From Hydrogenophaga taeniospiralis (lineage in GTDB: Bacteria; Pseudomonadota; Gammaproteobacteria; Burkholderiales; Burkholderiaceae_C): a stretch of DNA of 64,000 nt. Below the pieces are notes generated by a model. The model was not told the DNA's origin. It saw only the letters and a list, made by a program, of their open reading frames with translations, and did no database searches. The DNA is taken from contig NZ_JAHBAG010000001.1 of assembly GCF_020510445.1 (NCBI RefSeq), positions 4,440,501 to 4,504,500 of the forward strand, read 5' to 3'. The position numbers and the translations under genes are program-made. This document shows positions 45,079-53,754 of the stretch, in pieces. Each line of letters opens with the position of its first letter. Position 1 is the stretch's first letter.

Positions 45079-47544
45079 ATGAAAAAAGCAAAACTGGTGA
45101 TGGTCGGCAACGGCATGGCCGGTGTGCGCACGCTTGAAGAGCTGCTCAAGATCGCCCCGGACCTCTACGACATCACGGTCTTCGGCGCCGAGCCGCACCC
45201 GAACTACAACCGCATCCTGCTCTCGCCGGTGCTGGCGGGCGAGCAGACGCTGGACGAGATCGTGCTCAACGACTGGTCCTGGTACAGCGACAACGGCATC
45301 ACCCTGCACGCGGGCGTCAAGGTCACCGAGGTGGACCGCATCCGGCGCGTGGTGCACGGTGTGAACGCCGCGGGCGAGCCCGTGAGCGCGCCCTACGACC
45401 GCCTGATCATGGCGACCGGCTCCAACCCCTTCATCCTGCCGATCCCCGGCAAGGACCTCAAGGGCGTGCTGGCCTACCGCGACATCGCCGACACGCAGGC
45501 CATGATCGACGCGGCCGCCACCTACAAACACGCGGTGGTCATCGGCGGCGGCCTGCTGGGCCTGGAAGCGGCCAACGGCCTGATGAAGCGCGGCATGACG
45601 GTGAGCGTGGTGCACGTCGCGCCCTGGCTGATGGAGCGCCAGCTGGACGACGTGGCCGGCAAGATGCTGCAGGCCTCGCTGGAACAGCGCGGCATGAAGT
45701 TCCTGATCGGTGCGCAGACGCAGGAACTGGTGGGCGGTGAAGACGGACGCGTGAAGGCGATCCGCTTCAAGGACGGGACCGAGGTGCCGGCCGACCTGCT
45801 GGTGATGGCCGTGGGCATCCGCCCCAACACCGCGCTGGCCGAAACCATGCGCCTGTATGTGAACAAGGGCATCGTGGTGAGCGACACCATGCAGACCGTG
45901 ACCGACCCGCGCATCTACGCGGTGGGCGAGTGCGCGGCGCACCGCGGCATCGCCTACGGCCTGGTGGCCCCGCTGTTCGAGCAGGGCAAGGTGCTGGCCA
46001 CGCACCTGGCCGAGTTCGGCATTGGCCGCTACACCGGCTCGCTCACCTCCACCAAGCTCAAGGTGACGGGCATCGACCTGTTTTCCGCCGGCAACTTCAT
46101 GGGCGACGACAGCACCGAAGAGATCGTGATGAGCGACCCCTCGGGCGGCGTCTACAAGAAACTGGTGATCCAGGGCGACAAGCTGGTCGGCGCCTGCCTG
46201 TACGGCGACACGGTGGACGGCAGCTGGTACTTCAAGCTGCTGCGCGAAGGCCGCACGGTCAACGACATCCGCGACAAGCTGATGTTTGGCGAGAGCCACC
46301 TGGGCGACGCCGGCCACCAGGGCCAGAGCAAGGCCGCGGCCATGGCCGACTCCGACGAGGTCTGCGGCTGCAACGGCGTGACCAAGGGCACCATCTGCAA
46401 GGCCATCAAGGACAAAGGCCTGTTCACGCTGGACGAGGTGCGCAAGCACACCAAGGCCAGCGCCAGCTGCGGCTCGTGCACCGGCCTGGTCGAGCAGATC
46501 CTGATGTTCACCGCCGGCGGCGACTACTCGGCCACGCCGAAGATGAAAGCCATGTGCGGCTGCACCGAACACGGCCACGCAGCGGTGCGCGAAGCCATCC
46601 GAACGCCGCTGCCCGACGGCAGCAAGCTGCTGACCACGGCCCAGGTGTTTGCCCACCTGAACTGGAAGACGCCCAACGGCTGCGCGAGCTGCCGCCCGGC
46701 CGTCAACTACTACCTGATCAGCACCTGGCCCAAGGAGGCGAAAGACGACCCGCAATCGCGCTTCATCAACGAGCGCTCGCACGCCAACATCCAGAAAGAC
46801 GGCACCTACAGCGTGATCCCGCGCATGTGGGGCGGCGAGACCACCGCCGACGAACTGCGCCGCATCGCCGACGCGGTGGACAAGTACAAGATCCCCACCG
46901 TCAAGGTCACGGGCGGCCAGCGCATCGACCTGCTGGGCGTGAAGAAGGAAGACCTGGTCAACGTCTGGAAAGACATCGGCATGCCCTCGGGCCACGCCTA
47001 CGCCAAGGCCCTGCGCACGGTCAAAACCTGCGTGGGCAGCGAGTGGTGCCGCATGGGCACGCAGGACTCGACCCAGATGGGCAAGGACCTGGAGCGCGCG
47101 ATGTGGCGCATGTACGCGCCGCACAAGGTGAAGTTCGCCGTCTCGGGCTGCCCGCGCAACTGCGCCGAGGCCGGCATCAAGGACGTCGGCATCATCGGCG
47201 TGGACTCGGGCTGGGAGATGTACATCGCCGGCAACGGCGGCATCAAGACCGAGGTGGCGCACTTCCTCGTCAAGCTCAAGACCGCCGCCGAGGTGCTGGA
47301 GTACACCGGCGCTTTCTGCGAGCTGTACCGCCAGGAGGGCTGGTACCTGGAGCGCACGGTGCACTTCGTGAACCGCGTCGGCCTGGACTACGTGAAGAAA
47401 CGCATTCTGGAAGACCACGAAGGCCGCAAGGCCCTGTGGGAACAGCTGCAGTTCGCGCTGGACGGCGAGCCCGACCCCTGGTTCGACTTCAAGGAAGCCG
47501 CGGTGGACACGCGCCAGTTCGAGGCCGTGAGCGCCCTTTCGTGA
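45079..47544 (+). CDS. nirB: NirB, assimilatory nitrite reductase large subunit
   Basis: The 821-residue flavo-siroheme enzyme reduces nitrite to ammonium with NAD(P)H. The N-terminal FAD/NAD(P) domains have VMVGNGMAGVRTLEELL and VVIGGGLLGLEAANGL. A central BFD-type [2Fe-2S] region has CGCNGVTKG and CGSC. The siroheme/[4Fe-4S] cysteines are in TCVGSEWCRMG and SGCPRNCAEAG. GGAG precedes the ATG at 45079 by 8 nt; an ATG six codons upstream lacks this. Its partner NirD is separated from it by a PilJ-type gene. Confidence 0.96.
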   Translation: MKKAKLVMVGNGMAGVRTLEELLKIAPDLYDITVFGAEPHPNYNRILLSPVLAGEQTLDEIVLNDWSWYSDNGITLHAGVKVTEVDRIRRVVHGVNAAGEPVSAPYDRLIMATGSNPFILPIPGKDLKGVLAYRDIADTQAMIDAAATYKHAVVIGGGLLGLEAANGLMKRGMTVSVVHVAPWLMERQLDDVAGKMLQASLEQRGMKFLIGAQTQELVGGEDGRVKAIRFKDGTEVPADLLVMAVGIRPNTALAETMRLYVNKGIVVSDTMQTVTDPRIYAVGECAAHRGIAYGLVAPLFEQGKVLATHLAEFGIGRYTGSLTSTKLKVTGIDLFSAGNFMGDDSTEEIVMSDPSGGVYKKLVIQGDKLVGACLYGDTVDGSWYFKLLREGRTVNDIRDKLMFGESHLGDAGHQGQSKAAAMADSDEVCGCNGVTKGTICKAIKDKGLFTLDEVRKHTKASASCGSCTGLVEQILMFTAGGDYSATPKMKAMCGCTEHGHAAVREAIRTPLPDGSKLLTTAQVFAHLNWKTPNGCASCRPAVNYYLISTWPKEAKDDPQSRFINERSHANIQKDGTYSVIPRMWGGETTADELRRIADAVDKYKIPTVKVTGGQRIDLLGVKKEDLVNVWKDIGMPSGHAYAKALRTVKTCVGSEWCRMGTQDSTQMGKDLERAMWRMYAPHKVKFAVSGCPRNCAEAGIKDVGIIGVDSGWEMYIAGNGGIKTEVAHFLVKLKTAAEVLEYTGAFCELYRQEGWYLERTVHFVNRVGLDYVKKRILEDHEGRKALWEQLQFALDGEPDPWFDFKEAAVDTRQFEAVSALS

Positions 47545-47616
47545 AATTCTTCAACTGCGCCATTTTTCTGAAAACCAGCGCGCCAGACACTGTGGTTTTT
47601 TTGGAAAGAAAATGCC

Positions 47617-48417
47617 ATGAACGCCCATTTGTTTAATCGCAGAACCCTGATCGTCGCCGCCGCTGCCGGCCTCCCGCTGTTGAACGCACAGGCCCAGGTG
47701 CTGGACCTCAACGACGCCATCAACAAGGCCGGCCGCCAGCGCATGCTGTCGCAGCGCATGGGCAAGGCCTGGCTGGCGCTGGTGCACAAGACCGAAAGCG
47801 GCAGCGCGCAGGCGGTGCTCGACAAGTCGATGGCCCTGTTCGACCGCCAGCTCGTCGAGCTCAAGGCCTACGCGCCCTCGCCCGACATCCGCGACACCTA
47901 CGTGAAACTCGAAGCGGCCTGGAGCGACTACAAGACCGCGCTCATCGGCACCGCGCCGGGCAAGCCGGGCGCGGGCGCCGTGCTGCAGGCCGATGCGCGG
48001 GTGCTGGCGCTGGCGCACCAGGGCACGGTGCAATACGAAGCGGCATCGGGACGCCCGGTGGGCAAGCTGGTCAACGTGGCCGGGCGCCAGCGCATGCTCT
48101 CGCAGCGCATGGCCAAGTTCTACTTCGCCGCCACGCTGCCCGTGGACGCGGCCACCGCCACGGCCGAAATCGGCAAGGCGCGCACCGAGTTCCTGAGCGC
48201 CATGGAACTGCTGCGCAACGCCCCCGAGGCCACCGACCGCATCCGCGCGGAACTGCAGCTGGCCGATGGCCAGTGGTTCTTTTTCGACCAGGCGCTGCAG
48301 CGCATGCAGACCGCGGGCGCCGCCGCCAAACCCCTGTCCGACGTGTTCGTGACGAGTGAAAACCTGCTCAGCGTGATGGACCGGGTGACCGGTCTGTACG
48401 CCGCCATCAAAACCTGA
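47617..48417 (+). CDS. Periplasmic double-PilJ-domain protein between nirB and nirD
   Basis: The 266-residue protein has a signal peptide (FNRRTLIVAAAAGLPLLNAQ, cleaved after AQA near 27; RR suggests Sec or Tat). Two PilJ-type sensor units follow, each headed by the same motif: AGRQRMLSQRMGK near residue 38 and AGRQRMLSQRMAK near 155. No transmitter, membrane helix or enzymatic domain is present. Position inside the assimilatory operon and the nitrate-binding record of such folds suggest it binds nitrate or nitrite in the periplasm. Function is not established. Confidence 0.85.
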   Translation: MNAHLFNRRTLIVAAAAGLPLLNAQAQVLDLNDAINKAGRQRMLSQRMGKAWLALVHKTESGSAQAVLDKSMALFDRQLVELKAYAPSPDIRDTYVKLEAAWSDYKTALIGTAPGKPGAGAVLQADARVLALAHQGTVQYEAASGRPVGKLVNVAGRQRMLSQRMAKFYFAATLPVDAATATAEIGKARTEFLSAMELLRNAPEATDRIRAELQLADGQWFFFDQALQRMQTAGAAAKPLSDVFVTSENLLSVMDRVTGLYAAIKT

Positions 48418-48431
48418 GGACTGGAAGCATC

Positions 48432-48815
48432 ATGAGTGAATGGAAGCCCATCTGTCGCGTCGACGACATCCCCGTGCTGGGTTCGCGCCGCGTGGCGCGC
48501 GAGCAAGGCCTGGACGTGGCGGTGTTCCGCAACGACCAGAACGAGGTGTTCGCCCTGCTCGACCGCTGCCCGCACAAGGGCGGCCCGCTCTCGCAGGGCA
48601 TCGTGTTCGGTACCAGCGTGGCCTGCCCGCTGCACAACTGGACCATCGGCCTGTGCACCGGCCAGGCCGCCGCGCCCGACGAGGGCTGCACACCGAAGTT
48701 CGCGGTGAAGGTGGAAGACGGCCAGGTGTTCCTGGACGCGAACGAGCTGGCCACCCAGGCCACCGATCTGACCCGCCCCATCGCCGGCCCGGCACGACGC
48801 ACCACCTGCGCATGA
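48432..48815 (+). CDS. nirD: NirD, assimilatory nitrite reductase small subunit (Rieske type)
   Basis: The 127-residue Rieske-fold protein accompanies NirB. Unlike some NirD proteins it keeps all four ligands, in CPHKGGPLS and CPLHNW, so it probably carries a [2Fe-2S] cluster. It starts 14 nt after the PilJ-protein gene, and its stop overlaps the nasA start in an ATGA. Confidence 0.93.
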   Translation: MSEWKPICRVDDIPVLGSRRVAREQGLDVAVFRNDQNEVFALLDRCPHKGGPLSQGIVFGTSVACPLHNWTIGLCTGQAAAPDEGCTPKFAVKVEDGQVFLDANELATQATDLTRPIAGPARRTTCA

Positions 48816-51748
48816 CCATGAGCACGTCCATCACCCGCTCCACCTGCCCGTATTGCGGCGTCGGCTGCGGCGTGCTCATCGAAAGCCAGGGTCACCAGAT
48901 CACCGGTGTGCGCGGCGACCCGGACCACCCGGCCAATTTCGGCAAGCTCTGCACCAAGGGCACCACGCTGCACCTGACGGCCACGCCAACCATCGCCCGG
49001 CAAACCCGGTTGCTGCAGCCCATGCAGCGCCTGGCCCGCGGGACCGCACCCACGCCCGTCAGCTGGGACGCGGCGCTGGATCTGGCGACCGAGCGCTTCG
49101 CCCACACCATCGCGAAACACGGCCCCGACGCCGTGGGCTTCTACATCAGCGGCCAGCTGCTGACCGAGGACTACTACGTCTTCAACAAGCTGGCCAAGGG
49201 CCTGATCGGCACCAACAACGTGGACACCAACTCGCGCCTGTGCATGAGCAGCGCAGTGGCGGGCTACAAGCTCACGCTGGGCGCCGACGCGCCGCCCGCC
49301 TGCTACGACGACGTGAACCACGCCGACTGCCTGTTCATCGTGGGCAGCAACGCCGCCTTTGCCCACCCGGTGCTGTTCCGCCGCATCGAGGAAGCGAAGA
49401 AGAACCACCCCGGCATGCGGGTGATTGTGGCCGACCCACGCCGCACCGACACCGCCGATCTGGCCGACCTGTTCCTGCCGCTGCAACCGGGCAGCGACGT
49501 GATGCTGTTCCACGGCCTGCTGCACATCATGCTGTGGGAGGGCTGGATCGACCCCGCCTACATCGCCGCGCACACCACCGGCTTCGACGCGCTGCGGGCG
49601 CTGGTGCGCGAATGCACGCCCGAGCACGTGGCGCAGGTCTGCGGCCTGAACAAGGAAGACCTGTTCACCGCCGCCAAATGGTTCGCCACCTCGCCGGCCA
49701 CGCTCAGCCTGTACTGCCAGGGCCTGAACCAGAGCAGCAGCGGCACCGCGAAAAACGCCACGCTCATCAACCTGCACCTGGCCACGGGCCAGATCGGCAA
49801 ACCCGGCGCCGGCCCCTTCAGCCTGACCGGCCAGCCCAACGCCATGGGCGGGCGCGAAGTGGGCGGCCTGGCCAACCTGCTGAGCGCCCACCGCGACCTC
49901 GCCAACCCCGAGCACCGCGCCGAAGTGGCCGCGCTCTGGGGGGTGGCCGACGTGCCTTCGAAGCCGGGCAAGACCGCGGTGGAAATGTTCCAGGCCGCGG
50001 CCGACGGGGAGATCAAGGCGCTGTGGATTGCGTGCACCAACCCGGCGCAGTCCATGCCCGACCAGGCCACCGTGCGCCAGGCGCTCAAGCGCGCCGAGTT
50101 CGTCGTGGTGCAAGAGGCCTACGCCACCGCCACCACCTGCGACTGGGCCGACCTGCTGCTGCCCGCCACCACCTGGGGCGAAAAGGAAGGCACCGTCACC
50201 AACAGCGAGCGCCGCATCAGCCGCGTGCGCGCCGCCGTGCCCGCGCCCGGCGAGGCCCGGCACGACTGGCGCATCGTGGTGGACTTCGCGCAGCGGCTGG
50301 AAAAAGCCCTCCCCGTTCGGACCGAATCCAACACCGTTCGAGCAAACGGGGTCAGAGCAAATGGGGTCAGATCCGAATTCCGGACAGAAACCTCCGAGGC
50401 AGTCAACAACGCCGATCGAAATTCGGCTCTGACCCCGATTGCGGAGCAGCCGGAGAAAAATGCTGCACCAACCAACACGCTCTTCCCCTACCAAACCCCC
50501 GAACAGATCTGGCTCGAACACCGCGAGTCCACCCGCGGCCGCGACCTTGACATCACCGGTCTCTCCTACGAAACGCTGGAGAGCGAAGGCCCGCAGCAAT
50601 GGCCGATGCGCGAAGGCGAGACCACGGGCCAGACCCGGTTGTACGAAGACGGCCACTTCCCCACCCCCGACGGCAAGGCCCGCTTCGCCGCCCTGCCCTG
50701 GCAGCCGCTGGCCGAGCCGCGCGAATCGCGCTACCCGTTCTCGCTCAGCACCGGGCGCCTGCGCGACCAGTGGCACGGCATGACGCGCACCGGCACGCTC
50801 GGCCGCCTGTTTGGCCACGTGCCCGAGCCGGTGGTGCAGCTGCACCCGCAGGACATCGAACGCCGCGGCCTGAAAGACGGCGATCTGGTGCACGTGACCA
50901 GCAAGCGCGGCTCCATCCTGGTGCCGCTGCAGGCCAGCCGCGACATCGGTCTGTCGCAGGCCTTCATCGCCATGCACTGGGGGCCGGAGTACCTGAGCGG
51001 GCGCAGCAGCACGGGCGAGCCGCTGGCCGGCGTCAACGCGCTCACAACCTCGGCCTATTGCCCCACCTCGAAACAGCCCGAGCTCAAGCACGCGGCGGTC
51101 AAGATCCTCAAGGCCGAACTGCCCTGGAACCTGCTGGCCATGGCCTGGCTGCCCGCCGACCGCGCGCTGGCGGTGCAGGCCGAGCTGCGCGCGCTCATGC
51201 CCTCGTTCCCCTTCGCCTCCTGCGTGCCCTTCGGCCGCGACCGCGCCGGCGTGCTGCTGCGTGCCAGCGCGCACGACGCGCCCGACACCGCCCTGATCGA
51301 GCGCATCGAAACCCTGCTGGGGCTGAACACCGCCGACACGCTGCGTTACGTGGACAAACGCCTGGGCCAGCGGCGCACCGCGCGGCTGCTGCGCGAGGGC
51401 GGGTCCACACAGCTCGAAGCCTTCGTGCTGGCGGGCGACACCCGCGCCGAGGTCTGGATCAAACCCCTGCTCGCGGACGAGCTGCCCGCCGAGGGCTATG
51501 GCCGGCTGCTGCTGATGCCCGGCGCCAAAGCCCCGGTCGCCATCGTGGCCAGAAGCCGCCAGGTCTGCACCTGCTTCAACGTCAGCGAAGATGACATCGG
51601 CACCCACCTGCGGGCCTGCGATGGCAACGACGACCAGCGCCTGGCCGCGCTGCAGGGTGGGCTGAAGTGCGGCACCAACTGCGGCTCGTGCATCCCCGAG
51701 CTGCGCCGCTTGGTGCGTGCGACGCCCCACGGGCTGCAGGCCGCCTGA
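48812..51748 (+). CDS. nasA: NasA, assimilatory nitrate reductase catalytic subunit, with repeat-derived insert
   Basis: The 978-residue molybdopterin enzyme reduces nitrate to nitrite in the cytoplasm. The N-terminal [4Fe-4S] motif is CPYCGVGCGVL with GKLCTKG. The Mo-bis-MGD domains follow, with NTNSRLCMSSAV-like sequence and QPNAMGGREVGG. The C-terminal BFD-like [2Fe-2S] domain (about 910-970) has VCTCFNVSEDD and CGTNCGSCIPEL. About residues 507-551 are foreign, encoded by an inverted-repeat element at 50348-50436; they separate RLEKALP from FPYQTPEQIW. The frame is intact. An ATG two codons later is also possible. Confidence 0.94.
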   Translation: MTMSTSITRSTCPYCGVGCGVLIESQGHQITGVRGDPDHPANFGKLCTKGTTLHLTATPTIARQTRLLQPMQRLARGTAPTPVSWDAALDLATERFAHTIAKHGPDAVGFYISGQLLTEDYYVFNKLAKGLIGTNNVDTNSRLCMSSAVAGYKLTLGADAPPACYDDVNHADCLFIVGSNAAFAHPVLFRRIEEAKKNHPGMRVIVADPRRTDTADLADLFLPLQPGSDVMLFHGLLHIMLWEGWIDPAYIAAHTTGFDALRALVRECTPEHVAQVCGLNKEDLFTAAKWFATSPATLSLYCQGLNQSSSGTAKNATLINLHLATGQIGKPGAGPFSLTGQPNAMGGREVGGLANLLSAHRDLANPEHRAEVAALWGVADVPSKPGKTAVEMFQAAADGEIKALWIACTNPAQSMPDQATVRQALKRAEFVVVQEAYATATTCDWADLLLPATTWGEKEGTVTNSERRISRVRAAVPAPGEARHDWRIVVDFAQRLEKALPVRTESNTVRANGVRANGVRSEFRTETSEAVNNADRNSALTPIAEQPEKNAAPTNTLFPYQTPEQIWLEHRESTRGRDLDITGLSYETLESEGPQQWPMREGETTGQTRLYEDGHFPTPDGKARFAALPWQPLAEPRESRYPFSLSTGRLRDQWHGMTRTGTLGRLFGHVPEPVVQLHPQDIERRGLKDGDLVHVTSKRGSILVPLQASRDIGLSQAFIAMHWGPEYLSGRSSTGEPLAGVNALTTSAYCPTSKQPELKHAAVKILKAELPWNLLAMAWLPADRALAVQAELRALMPSFPFASCVPFGRDRAGVLLRASAHDAPDTALIERIETLLGLNTADTLRYVDKRLGQRRTARLLREGGSTQLEAFVLAGDTRAEVWIKPLLADELPAEGYGRLLLMPGAKAPVAIVARSRQVCTCFNVSEDDIGTHLRACDGNDDQRLAALQGGLKCGTNCGSCIPELRRLVRATPHGLQAA
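50348..50436. repeat. GGGGTCAGA-type inverted repeat inside nasA (family B)
   Basis: GGGGTCAGATCCGAATTC (50363-50380) faces GAAATTCGGCTCTGACCCC (50418-50436). A partial extra copy GGGGTCAGAGC sits at 50348. Arms of about 17 bp with one mismatch enclose about 37 nt. Such ends resemble dispersed repeats found near REP-associated tyrosine transposases; that link is from memory. No transposase is present. It is read through as protein in nasA. Confidence 0.8.
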
Positions 51749-51813
51749 CCCGCGGCCGGCGGCCACTTTCCATATAACGCCAAGTCATCAAGATTCCCGG
51801 ACAATCGCGCACC

Positions 51814-52761
51814 ATGGGTATCAGCCATTACATCAAGGTCATCGGTCGCGGCAAGGACGGCGCCCGCGCGATCACGCGCGAGCAGGCCACCGACCTGCTG
51901 GGCCAGGTGCTCGACGGCAGCGTGACCGACCTGGAAATCGGCGGTTTCTGCCTGGCCATGCGCATCAAGGGTGAAACCCCCGAAGAAATGGCGGGCTTCC
52001 TCGACGCGGCCCACGCCCGCTTGCGGCGCGTGCCCGACAACGGCCTCACCACCGTGGTGCTGCCCAGCTACAACGGTGCGCGCAAGCTGCCGGTGCTCAC
52101 GCCCTTGCTCGGCCTGCTGCTGGCGCGCCACGGCGTGCCGGTGCTGGTGCACGGAACGGCCACCGAAGACAAGCGCGTGTTCGCCTCCAGCGTGTTCGCC
52201 GAACTGGGCATCACGCCCTCGCCCGGCGTGTCCTCGCTCGCCGCGGGCGAAATCGCTTTTGCGCCCACCGAGGTGCTGAGCCCGGGCCTCAAGCGCCTGC
52301 TCGACGTGCGCCGCGCGGTGGGCCTGCGCAACCCGGCGCACAGCCTGGTCAAGCTCATGAACCCCTGCGCCGGCCGCGCCTTCATCGTCAGCAGCTACAC
52401 GCACCCCGAATACGCGCTCTCCATGGCCGCCACTTTCGCCCTGACCGGCGCGCACGCCATGCTGCTGCGCGGCACCGAGGGCGAACCGGTGGCCGACGCG
52501 CGGCGCACCCCGAAGATGGCGGTGTTTCGCGATGGCGCCACCCACACCGTGCAGCCCGCGCAGGAAGGGCCGCTGGTCAGCCTGCCCGAGCTGCCGACCA
52601 CGGTCGACATCGACGGCACCGCGCGCTACATCCGCGCCGTGCTCGACGGCGAACTGCCCGTGCCCACCCCCATCGCCCTGCAGGTGGAACACATCTTGCG
52701 AGAAATGCAGCGCCAGCCCGCGCTGGAGACCACGCTCGCTCAGGAGGTCACCACACCATGA
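51814..52761 (+). CDS. ybiB: YbiB/TrpD2-type DNA-binding protein
   Basis: The 315-residue protein resembles anthranilate phosphoribosyltransferase. It starts IKVIGRGKDGARAITREQAT and contains LEIGGFCLAMRIKGETPEEM and LVKLMNPCAGRAFIVSSYTH. It lacks the catalytic GTGGD loop (VHGTATEDKR is found there). The E. coli homolog binds nucleic acid without enzymatic activity. It lies 65 nt after nasA and overlaps cobA by 4 nt, which places it in the nitrate operon; its role there is unknown. Confidence 0.85.
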   Translation: MGISHYIKVIGRGKDGARAITREQATDLLGQVLDGSVTDLEIGGFCLAMRIKGETPEEMAGFLDAAHARLRRVPDNGLTTVVLPSYNGARKLPVLTPLLGLLLARHGVPVLVHGTATEDKRVFASSVFAELGITPSPGVSSLAAGEIAFAPTEVLSPGLKRLLDVRRAVGLRNPAHSLVKLMNPCAGRAFIVSSYTHPEYALSMAATFALTGAHAMLLRGTEGEPVADARRTPKMAVFRDGATHTVQPAQEGPLVSLPELPTTVDIDGTARYIRAVLDGELPVPTPIALQVEHILREMQRQPALETTLAQEVTTP

Positions 52762-53573
52762 ATATGCCCGCCACCGTCAACGTTTCTTCCGCCACCCAGT
52801 TCAACCCGGGCACCGTCACCCTCGTCGGCGCCGGCCCGGGCGACCCGGAACTGCTCACCATCAAGGCCGCGCGCGCCATCGCCGCGGCCACCGTGCTGCT
52901 GGTGGACGACCTCGTGAGCGACGGTGTGCTGGCCCACGCCTCGCCCCGCGCGCGCATCGTGCACGTGGGCAAACGCGGCGGTTGCAAGAGCACGCCGCAG
53001 GCCTTCATCGAAAAACTCATGCTCATGGCCGCGCGCGAAGGCGAGGTGGTGGTGCGCCTGAAGGGCGGCGACCCCTTCATCTTCGGGCGCGGTGGTGAAG
53101 AGGTGGAACACCTGCGCGCCGCCGGCATCGAGGTGCAGATCATCAACGGCATCACCGCCGGCTTGGCCGGCCTGACCTCGCTCGGCGCCCCGCTCACGCA
53201 CCGCGATCATGCGCACGGCGTGGTCTTCATCACCGGCCACGCCAAGCCCGGCGACAGCGGCACCGACTGGCAGGCCCTGGCCGCCACCGCGCGCGACGCC
53301 AAGCTCACGCTGGTGATCTACATGGGCGTGTCCAGCGCCGAGCAGATCCAGGCCGATCTGCTCACCGGCCTGCCGGCCGACACACCGCTGGCCATCATCC
53401 AGCACGCCAGCCTGCCCCAGCAGCGCCACGCGATCACCACGCTGGGCGATCTGCGCGCCACCATCGCCCGCGAACAGTTGGGCAGCCCGGCCGTGATCGT
53501 GGTCGGTGACGTGGTGCGCGGCGTGGCCGCGATGGATCTGCCACAGCCGCTGTCACTGTCGCGCGCCGCCTGA
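52758..53573 (+). CDS. cobA: Uroporphyrinogen-III C-methyltransferase (siroheme branch)
   Basis: The 271-residue SUMT has VTLVGAGPGDPELLTIKAAR, VVRLKGGDPFIFGRGGEEVE and ITAGLAGLTSLGAPLTHRD. It makes precorrin-2, needed for the siroheme of NirB. No CysG oxidase/chelatase part is fused. It is the second SUMT gene in the window and differs from nirE throughout. The start overlaps the ybiB stop in an ATGA. Confidence 0.93.
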   Translation: MNMPATVNVSSATQFNPGTVTLVGAGPGDPELLTIKAARAIAAATVLLVDDLVSDGVLAHASPRARIVHVGKRGGCKSTPQAFIEKLMLMAAREGEVVVRLKGGDPFIFGRGGEEVEHLRAAGIEVQIINGITAGLAGLTSLGAPLTHRDHAHGVVFITGHAKPGDSGTDWQALAATARDAKLTLVIYMGVSSAEQIQADLLTGLPADTPLAIIQHASLPQQRHAITTLGDLRATIAREQLGSPAVIVVGDVVRGVAAMDLPQPLSLSRAA

Positions 53574-53618
53574 GCGCCAGTGCGGGCAGCACCCGCCGCT
53601 CGGGCTGGGCCTGCCACT

Positions 53619-53672
53619 CCGTTCGGCCTGAGCCTGTCGAAGCAAGCCCTTCGACGGGCTCAACCGTTGGGC
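53619..53672. repeat. Palindromic repeat with GCCTGAGCCTGTCGAAG (family C)
   Basis: CCTGAGCCTGTCGAAG is followed after five bases by CCTTCGACGGGCTCAA, an inverted repeat of about 16 bp with mismatches. It lies in the 181-nt gap between cobA and the PilJ-MCP gene. The sequence TTCGACAGGCTCAG is a familiar dispersed repeat in several proteobacteria; that is recall, not a search. Confidence 0.7.
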
Positions 53673-53754
53673 GCACCCGCCGCGCGCCATGCTGGTGCGC
53701 CGCACACCGCCCGGGCAGATGTAACCATGGCCCGGCGATTGCTTGGTGTCGGCC

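Noticed and set aside
47545-47616. Possible phase-variable T-run before the PilJ-protein gene (GTGGTTTTTTTGG)
   Set aside because: A single seven-base run in a short intergenic gap is weak evidence, and no spacing rule to a promoter could be seen.
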